A stretch of 11,341 nucleotides of DNA from Methanosarcinales archaeon (GTDB lineage: Archaea; Halobacteriota; Syntropharchaeia; Alkanophagales; Methanospirareceae), in assembly GCA_009618475.1 (NCBI GenBank), contig WJOV01000119.1, positions 1 through 11,341 on the forward strand. The letters run 5' to 3'. Positions 6,695 to 11,341 of the stretch are shown piece after piece (the first letter of the stretch is position 1; the number at the start of each line of letters is the position of its first letter). The position numbers were made by a program, and so were the translations under genes. The notes below the pieces were generated by a model, which was not told where the DNA came from, did not search any database, and saw only the letters and a list, made by a program, of their open reading frames with translations.

Positions 6695-6786
6695 GCCTAA
6701 CGTCCGGCGTGTATCTGAAGTTCCGAACGAAGTGAGGAATTTGGGCGGAGTGCCAGGGCACGGAGTCAGATACACGCCTGTTATAC
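6695..6786 (-). repeat. attC-like inverted-repeat structure
   Basis: GGCGTGTATCTGA (6706-6718) and TCAGATACACGCC (6766-6778) are perfect 13-base inverted repeats separated by 47 bases. Outside them, on the minus strand, lie GTATAAC (6786-6780) and GTTAGGC (6701-6695). The latter matches the integron R' box GTTRRRY exactly; the former deviates from RYYYAAC at one base. The outer boxes pair over TAAC/GTTA, with short unpaired spacers of 1 and 4 bases before the inner arms. This is the R''-L''-L'-R' order of an attC site, 92 bases long. The centre holds a small hairpin TGCC-AG-GGCA (6751-6760). The long uninterrupted inner arms are less typical, because attC sites usually have unpaired extrahelical bases there. 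Confidence 0.5.
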
Positions 6787-6788
6787 GC

Positions 6789-6809
6789 ACCCGTAAGGGT
6801 CGAAGCGAC
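6789..6809. other. Two short overlapping hairpins between remnant gene and attC-like site
   Basis: ACCC-GTAA-GGGT (6789-6800) and GTCG-AAG-CGAC (6799-6809) overlap by two bases, so only one can form at a time. They lie in a GC- and purine-rich 50-base stretch directly outside the attC-like structure, between it and the stop of the DUF262 remnant. I see no gene in 6787-6878. Confidence 0.3.
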
Positions 6810-6878
6810 TGAAGGGAGCGGAGAGTGCTGCTGCCTGTCAATACCCCAAAAAATGGGCTCCTGTATGTGTCTGTTTAA

Positions 6879-8213
6879 TCAACACCACCACTTGGCTTGT
6901 AAATCCTTGTAAATCTCCTTGGTCCTGTTTTCAATCGAAGACTTGTTAAACACTTTGGAATGCGCAATGTTAGATGACAACCTCCGTGTCATAAAGAATA
7001 AACTTCTATCATAGGTATGTGTCTTCTCAAGGGGATTGCGGTTGCGAACCGCACTGTTGTATCTCTTTTCGAGCCAGGTAAGATTCCCCAGATGATGCTC
7101 GGTATCAGCAAAATCCGTTTCATTCTGGAAACCAGCAGATGATAGGGAAAAGGTAGGATGCTGAGAAAGAATATGTTCAATAGTGGGGCTTTCTGTCATG
7201 AATCTCTTGATGTCTTCCCGTGAATATTGTTTGCCATCTATGTACTCGCAGTAGTTGAGAAACATATAAGGCAAAGCGGCATTATCATACACATTTGACT
7301 TCATGTTTGATTCGAAAAGACTTTGTGGCATCCAGTACTCATTGAACTCTAGCAACCACTTGCAAATCTCTTTGTCGGAGTAATTCTCATTTAGAGAGTA
7401 AGCATATCTTGATATATCAGCTCTGGGGTCAGTGCCTCTGGTTTTATAAACCCTAACATCTATAAGTTCCATAAGGTCAAAGAAAGTGTATTTTCCCCCC
7501 AGTCGGTTCAGATCTGGGACTTCTTTGTATAGTTTTCCAAGCATCTCAAGTTTGACTATAAGCGGGTATAGTGTTGCGGAGGGGCCAAGTACAACAAAAA
7601 CCTTATAGTACTTACTATCACGTTCCACCCGCTCCAGTATTGACTTTAGAGATCTAAAGAAATCTAACAGATTACGTATGTACCGAGTGATGAATGACTC
7701 CATCTCATTGAATTTGCTGTTGCTTCGGAACTTACTCAATTTTTCTTTTAGGAAATCCAATACGTACGGCGCAGTAGCATCGTAGTCTTTATCGGAAAAC
7801 GACACAAAATGATAGCGCATTATGTTGTCTTCGTTAAAGTCTTTGCTGCGTATTAGCTTGATATTCTCATCATCCGCAATTTGTTTAATATCGTCATACA
7901 GTTCAAAAATTTCTCCAAAAGCGTCGTTTATATCGTCATCAAGCTTTTTAGACAAATACCTGTTCGAATAATACACTAACAATGACTTGGCCTTTTCCAT
8001 GTTGGTCAGAGGTTTACCCCTATCATTTACTGTTTGAAAGATTCTTATTGCGTCTCCTTCACTTTTTTCAATGAATTCCATTATTTCAAGCCGTTCGATT
8101 GTTCGTAGAAGAGTTTGTATATCCCTGATTCGGTCCAGTTCAGTGCTTATTTCTTCGTATGCATTCTTGAGCAGTCTTTGGCTCTTGTTCTCAGGGTCTA
8201 ATACCTCTCCTTC
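6879..8213 (-). pseudogene. DUF262/DUF1524 (GmrSD-like) restriction protein, 5'-truncated by IS630
   Basis: C-terminal remnant of a modified-DNA or phage-defence nuclease of the GmrSD type. Counting from the internal ATG at 8081 (400 residues), IRIFQTVNDRGKPLTNMEKAK (12-32) is the end of the DUF262 ParB-like nucleotide-binding domain. PTIEHILSQHP (299-309) and HLGNLTWLEKRYNSAV (330-345) are the DUF1524 His-Me-finger nuclease signature, with H303 and N333/N342 likely at the active site. The reading frame continues 44 codons upstream of that ATG without a stop or a start, right up to the end of the insertion element at 8214. The missing part would hold the usual IPxYQRxYxW and DGQQR motifs. It is therefore a broken gene, and the internal ATG should not be taken as a real start. 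The nuclease half appears intact but is probably not expressed. Confidence 0.8.
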
Positions 8214-8240
8214 TAGTATCTCAACAAATTAGTTTTTAGA
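8214..8240 (+). repeat. Left terminal inverted repeat of the IS630 element
   Basis: Starts TAGTATCTCAAC. It matches the reverse complement of 9364-9390 at 21 of 27 positions, and at 16 of the first 20. The leading TA is the target dinucleotide that IS630/Tc1-type elements duplicate. Confidence 0.65.
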
Positions 8241-8244
8241 CAAC

Positions 8245-8252
8245 TATAAATA
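8245..8252 (+). promoter_or_regulatory. TATA box of the transposase gene
   Basis: TATAAATA is an excellent archaeal TATA box, ending 23 bases before the transposase ATG at 8275, the same spacing as in the ketopantoate reductase gene. It implies a leaderless transposase message and suggests that the element is native to archaea. Confidence 0.55.
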
Positions 8253-8274
8253 CTGTGAGTTTATCCTATATTTT

Positions 8275-9368
8275 ATGAAAAGGATAGAACTTGCGGAAGA
8301 GGAGGTAAAGTATCTCGGAGAATTTACAAAGAAAGGTCAGAAAAGCGCAAGAGCATTGACAAGAGCCCATGTTTTGCTTTTGGTTCATAAAGGGAAAAAG
8401 GAAACGACAATAGCAGAGATATTAAACATAAGCCGAGCAACTGTCTCCAACATTAAGAAAAGATACCGTGAAGAGGGACTTCAAAGCGCTCTGACAGAGA
8501 AAACAAGACCGGGACAGCCTCAAAAATACACGAAACGGCATGAAGCAGAAATCATAGCGCAGGCATGCACCAAATCGCCCGATGGCCGAAAGAGATGGTC
8601 GCTGACATTACTCACCGAGGAGATGCGGAAAAGGGACGGTTTTGAAACAATAAATCGTGAGAGCATACGGCTGATTTTAAAAAAAGCAAAACAAAGCCGT
8701 GGCTGAAAAGGATGTGGTGCATCCAGACGATTGATGCAATATTCAGAGCGTGCATGTACGACGTCCTTGACCTGTATGAAGAACCGTACGACCCGAAAAA
8801 ACCTATCGTCAATCTTGACGAGAAACCAAAGCAACTTCTCGGCGAGAAGAGAATGCCCATACCCATGAAGCCAGGAAGTCCTGAAAAATACGATTATGAA
8901 TACGTCCGGAACGGTACGGCAAACATATTCGTAGCAGTCGAAATCAAGGCAGGAAAACATGTGACGCAGGTCACAGAAAGAAGGACAAGGAAGGACTTTG
9001 CGTTGTTCGTAAAGATGCTTGTTGACGGAAAATATCAGAATGTCGAAGTCATCCGACTTGTCGTGGATAATCTCAACACCCACAATGAAAAGTCATTCTA
9101 TGAAACATTCAGCAAAGAAGAGGCAGAAAAGGTCCTGAGCAAAATTGAATTCCACTACACACCAAAGCATGCAAGTTGGCTCAACACTGCGGAAATCGAG
9201 ATTAATGTGATGGACATTGAATGTACGGACAGACGGATCGGTGACTTGGAAACACTTGCCCGGGAAGTGGCTGCATGGACCAAGAGAAGGAATGACCAGA
9301 AAAAGAAGATCAATTGGAAGTTTACGAGGGATAAGGCTGATAAGAAGTTGTCCAAGTATTATATCTAA
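8275..9368 (+). CDS. IS630-family transposase, made by -1 frameshift
   Basis: DDE transposase that cuts and rejoins the element at TA targets. The first frame (8275-8706, 143 residues) holds the helix-turn-helix TTIAEILNISRATVSNIKKRY (44-64) and ends at a TGA. The catalytic frame lies one base back and continues to 9368. Its acids are in VNLDE (first D), VVDNLNTHN (second D) and HASWLNTAEIE (third acid, E). The frames meet at A7 (8679-8685), read TTA-AAA-AAA in frame. Slippage by -1 there continues as SKTKPWLKRMWCIQ, the sequence expected for intact IS630 transposases. The fused product would be about 364 residues, normal for the family. The catalytic part could instead start at the ATG at 8712, or the shift could be a mutation, but its exact location on a slippery run favours programmed frameshifting. 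Confidence 0.83.
8679..8685 (+). promoter_or_regulatory. Slippery heptamer for -1 frameshifting
   Basis: A_AAA_AAA in the reading frame of the upstream transposase ORF, followed by G. Both decoding tRNAs can re-pair after slipping back one base, and the next codon (AGC, 8685-8687) is in the frame of the catalytic half. No strong downstream stem is evident beyond AGCC/GGCT at 8695-8704, which would have only a 2-base loop. Confidence 0.55.
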
Positions 9369-9390
9369 GGATTAAATTGTGGAGACACTA
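9364..9390 (-). repeat. Right terminal inverted repeat of the IS630 element
   Basis: Its reverse complement starts TAGTGTCTCCAC and matches the left repeat (8214-8240) at 21 of 27 positions. The repeat overlaps the last codons and stop of the transposase gene. Confidence 0.65.
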
Positions 9391-9473
9391 GCTTGAAAGA
9401 GCGTATTGAATATCTGGAACTTGCAAAGAAAATATTAGAAACACAAAAAGGTGAAGCCGAGGTCGGAGAATAA
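9391..9473 (+). pseudogene. C-terminal gene tail cut by the IS630 element
   Basis: Immediately after the element the plus strand reads LKERIEYLELAKKILETQ and then KGEAEVGE before TAA (9471-9473). The charged, helical composition looks like real coding sequence, whereas the opposite strand reads as low-quality shadow. No start codon context or family can be given. It is in the other orientation from the DUF262 remnant on the left of the element, so the two are not halves of one gene. The next 109 bases (9474-9582) hold no gene that I can support. Confidence 0.4.
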
Positions 9474-9555
9474 AAACAATGTTGCGCCGGAATCAAAACG
9501 ATGAAACCCAGCGATTTAACAAAAATGCCAGAGCCTTGAGCACCCTCCTGATGCC

Positions 9556-9571
9556 CCGTTTTTCAAAACGG
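9556..9571 (-). terminator. Hairpin just after the ferredoxin/ASKHA gene
   Basis: CCGTTTT (9556-9562) and AAAACGG (9565-9571) form a perfect 7-bp stem with a 2-base loop. It lies 12 bases beyond the stop of the minus-strand ASKHA gene and after the plus-strand gene tail, so it could end either transcript. Such a tight loop may be strained in RNA, and the role is inferred from position only. Confidence 0.35.
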
Positions 9572-9582
9572 AGTCGGTGACT

Positions 9583-11160
9583 TTAAAGATATTTCTGGAA
9601 ATAAAGCTCACCAACGAATATTTCCATAAAGTTCTCTTCTTTTTCAAGTTGTACATGCTCGATTTGCTTTGCAACTGCTTCTGCATCTTCTCTTTTTGTC
9701 TTTGATATTAACGCCTGCCTTGCGCCTTCTACTGCCGCATTTCCTACTTTTTTCACTTTCCCACGCTCAATTGCAGGAAGAAGCCCTATGCGTATTGCAT
9801 TCGCAGTGTTTATAAAGTTTCCGAAAGCCCCGGCCAGAAAGACGCATTCTACGTCCTCAAACTCGATCCCGTATCTGTCCATGAGTGTTTTTATGCCGAC
9901 GGATACCGCGGTTTTCGCAAGATTTAGCTGGTCAATGTCCTTTTCTGTTAAGCTAATGCCTTCGGCTATTCTAAATTCCTTTTCATCGCCGTGGAACTTG
10001 CCTCTACCGTTGATTATTCTTTTGTCCAGAAGTTCCGCAAGCGTATCTATCAAACCGGAACCGCAAACTCCAACAGGTGCGGCATCGTCAATCGTTTTAT
10101 ACATGACTGCTCCGTTCTCTATTCTCACCTCTTTTATCGCACCACTTACGCCACCGATTCCGCACGTTATGCCCGCGCCCTCAAACGCGGGACCTGCGGC
10201 ACAGGAAGTTGCAATCAATCTGTCTTTGTTCCCGAGCACGATTTCTGTATTAGTGCCGATGTCTATTGCCACGCATATTCTCTCGCTTTTGTATAGTTCC
10301 GTCGCCAGCACGACAGCCAGAGCGTCGGCACCGACAAAACCCCCAATCAAGGGAAGCCCATAAACTCGTGCTTCTGGATTTGCCTTAACCCCGAGTTCTT
10401 TTACCGTTTTACTTACCGCATTTGCACTCAGGGGTTCGTAAGGGCTTTTACCAAGCGACTCGACGGAATAACCAAAAAACAAGTCTCTCATCACTGGATT
10501 ACCGACGACCACTATCTCATAGACTTTGCCCTGGTATGTCAGGGCGGTGATCATTTTGTTCGCGGCGTTTCTGATTTCTCTTTCGAGTATCTCCTGTCCT
10601 TTTCTCGCAAATTCTATCCGAGAAATTACGTTATTTCCATATTTTGTCTGTGGATTCTCTCTCGAGCTCACTGAAAGCACTGCTCCGGTTTCAAGGTCTA
10701 TTAAATACATGGCAAGCGTTGTCGTCCCTATGTCAAGAGCGATACCGTATATTTCACCCGTATATTCGCCCATGTCTATTGACTCGTAAAAGACTTTTTC
10801 GCCCTCTCTGTGCACGAAAGGCTCGATAGGGATTACCTTATATTCTCCGGATTCTAAAATGTACAATCGCCGAAGGTATAGAATAGACTTCAATCGCACG
10901 TAAATGTGCCTGCCGGTTTTTAAAATTCTTGCCTGGCATGCGAGTCTGTGCGTATCATCGTGTATAAATTCGTTTTCCGCATCTGTCTTATTAGAAAGGA
11001 CTCCTGGGACGCATTCAACTTCTACCAGGCACTGTCCACACTTCCCCTCGCCGCCGCATGATGCGTTTATGTCTATCCCCAACTCCTGCAAATAAGAAAG
11101 TATGTTCCTTCCCTTAACGAGTTCGGCTTCTTTTCCATACTCCGGGAATATGATGTTCAT
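9583..11160 (-). CDS. Ferredoxin/ASKHA-domain corrinoid activation protein (RACo-like)
   Basis: Probably an ATP-dependent reductive activator that returns inactive Co(II) corrinoid proteins to the Co(I) state used in methyl transfer. The N-terminal 90 residues are a plant-type [2Fe-2S] ferredoxin domain with C35, C41, C44 and C75 (CGGEGKCGQC, then RLAC); C50 is extra. The rest is the DUF4445/ASKHA ATPase fold: ALDIGTTTLAMYLIDL (141-156) and AIDIGTNTEIVL (298-309) as phosphate-binding loops, SCAAGPAFEGAGI (319-331), VGVCGSGLIDTL (363-374) and FLAGAFGNFIN (441-451). At 525 residues it is shorter than the roughly 630 of characterised bacterial RACo; the shortening is probably in the linker between ferredoxin and ATPase parts. 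RamA of methanogens differs in having C-terminal 4Fe-4S clusters, which are absent here. The corrinoid partner is not in the window. The ATG at 11160 precedes a typical ferredoxin first strand. Confidence 0.83.
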   Translation of the reverse strand: MNIIFPEYGKEAELVKGRNILSYLQELGIDINASCGGEGKCGQCLVEVECVPGVLSNKTDAENEFIHDDTHRLACQARILKTGRHIYVRLKSILYLRRLYILESGEYKVIPIEPFVHREGEKVFYESIDMGEYTGEIYGIALDIGTTTLAMYLIDLETGAVLSVSSRENPQTKYGNNVISRIEFARKGQEILEREIRNAANKMITALTYQGKVYEIVVVGNPVMRDLFFGYSVESLGKSPYEPLSANAVSKTVKELGVKANPEARVYGLPLIGGFVGADALAVVLATELYKSERICVAIDIGTNTEIVLGNKDRLIATSCAAGPAFEGAGITCGIGGVSGAIKEVRIENGAVMYKTIDDAAPVGVCGSGLIDTLAELLDKRIINGRGKFHGDEKEFRIAEGISLTEKDIDQLNLAKTAVSVGIKTLMDRYGIEFEDVECVFLAGAFGNFINTANAIRIGLLPAIERGKVKKVGNAAVEGARQALISKTKREDAEAVAKQIEHVQLEKEENFMEIFVGELYFQKYL

Positions 11161-11187
11161 GGTTTCTTATTACATAAAAAATAATCC

Positions 11188-11194
11188 TTTTAAG
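11188..11194 (-). promoter_or_regulatory. Possible TATA element of the ferredoxin/ASKHA gene
   Basis: The minus strand reads CTTAAAA ending 28 bases before the ATG, compatible with a very short leader. The region is AT-rich throughout, so this is weak; the gene might instead be read from the gene upstream, 96 bases away. Confidence 0.22.
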
Positions 11195-11206
11195 AAAACT
11201 GTTTAC

Positions 11207-11235
11207 AAACTTTTCTTTCAAAACAGAAAAAGTTT
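11207..11235 (-). terminator. AT-rich hairpin between the two right-end minus-strand genes
   Basis: AAACTTTTCT (11207-11216) pairs with AGAAAAAGTTT (11225-11235) with one bulged A and an 8-base loop. It lies 22 bases after the stop of the gene at the right edge, and could be its terminator or an attenuating structure ahead of the ASKHA gene. Confidence 0.3.
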
Positions 11236-11256
11236 ATGTGCATAAATTGTAACTAC

Positions 11257-11341
11257 TCACCCCTGTGTCAATCCCATAGAACCGACTGAAGGAATAAATG
11301 GAGACCCTCTAAGCGCATCGTGAATAGCATCGAGCACATGA
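11257..11341 (-). CDS. C-terminal fragment of an unidentified protein
   Basis: On the minus strand the frame from the window edge to a TGA at 11257-11259 gives 27 residues: HVLDAIHDALRGSPFIP followed by SVGSMGLTQG. The other frames stop early or have poor composition, and this one has coding-like character (an amphipathic helix, then a proline/glycine-rich end). It is the last part of a gene upstream of, and in the same direction as, the ASKHA gene, so it may be functionally linked to corrinoid chemistry; the fragment is too short for me to name a family. Confidence 0.5.
   Translation of the reverse strand, partial: HVLDAIHDALRGSPFIPSVGSMGLTQG

Larger units (their letters stand above)
8216..9388 (+). 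mobile_element. IS630-family insertion sequence
   Basis: An element of 1173 bases bounded by TA dinucleotides (8214-8215 and 9389-9390), as expected for the IS630/Tc1/mariner group. It has imperfect 27-base terminal repeats and one transposase gene in two overlapping frames. The transposase catalytic residues and helix-turn-helix are intact and no stop interrupts either half, so the element may be active. On its left lies the DUF262/DUF1524 remnant (minus strand); on its right a short plus-strand gene tail. Joining the two flanks at the TA does not rebuild either gene, so the locus has been rearranged since or during insertion. Confidence 0.82.

Noticed and set aside
8229..8250. Left end of the IS placed at the TA at 8230-8231 (GTTTTTAGACAAC).
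   Set aside because: The match to the right end is only about 10 of 19 there, against 21 of 27 when the repeat begins at 8214.
8520..9083. A 187-residue open frame on the minus strand inside the transposase gene.
   Set aside because: It is the shadow of the transposase; its composition is rich in F, S and C and no family is recognisable.
9499..9540. A 12-codon open frame (MKPSDLTKMPEP) after the IS630 right flank.
   Set aside because: Too short and without a ribosome binding site; probably chance or debris of the disrupted gene.
9788..10363. A 191-residue plus-strand open frame inside the ferredoxin/ASKHA gene.
   Set aside because: It lies opposite a gene with intact family motifs and reads as a low-complexity S/P-rich shadow.
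1..11341. CRISPR array, tRNA, rRNA or riboswitch.
   Set aside because: No regularly spaced direct repeats, no cloverleaf-like segment with a TTCGA-type loop, and no intergenic region long enough and structured enough for a known riboswitch were seen by eye; a covariance-model scan was not possible.

Overview
The window looks archaeal. Two genes (the ketopantoate reductase and the transposase) each have a clean TATA box about 23 bases ahead of the start codon and almost no room for a leader. That is the geometry of archaeal leaderless transcription. Other starts carry GAGG- or GGTGAT-type ribosome binding sites. The gene content (a ferredoxin/ASKHA protein of the corrinoid-activator type, a NatAB-like exporter, an IS630 element, restriction genes) would suit an anaerobic methanogen- or ANME-related euryarchaeon. 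That taxonomic guess is inference, and no ribosomal or marker gene is present to settle it.

Layout. Bases 1-240 hold the C-terminal tail of an unidentified plus-strand gene. A convergent minus-strand ketopantoate reductase gene (314-1240) follows, with an imperfect 32-base direct repeat on each side. A plus-strand two-gene operon comes next: an ABC-2 type ATPase (1436-2326) and its membrane subunit (2319-3491), which overlap by 8 bases. From 3513 to about 8213 everything reads on the minus strand and concerns DNA restriction: a large N6-adenine methyltransferase (3606-5957), the probable partner endonuclease (5954-6637, ATGA overlap) and the C-terminal remnant of a DUF262/DUF1524 (GmrSD-like) restriction protein (6879-8213). 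The remnant is cut by an IS630-family insertion sequence (8216-9388) with 27-base imperfect terminal repeats and a transposase split by a likely programmed -1 frameshift. On the far side of the element only a short unrelated plus-strand tail follows (to 9473), so the element marks a rearrangement junction rather than a simple insertion. Finally comes a minus-strand RACo-like ferredoxin/ASKHA protein (9583-11160), and, cut by the window end, the last 27 codons of an unidentified gene upstream of it.

How the pieces relate. The restriction endonuclease and methyltransferase form one translationally coupled module. The most interesting signal is that this module is bounded by two structures resembling integron attC recombination sites in the same orientation. 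One (6695-6786) has a perfect 13-base inverted repeat inside RYYYAAC/GTTRRRY-like boxes. The other (3513-3611) is much weaker, but its first box contains the methyltransferase stop codon, as is common in integron gene cassettes. If real, the restriction-modification operon would be a mobile gene cassette in an archaeal chromosome, lying next to a decayed second defence gene. No integrase gene is visible in the window.
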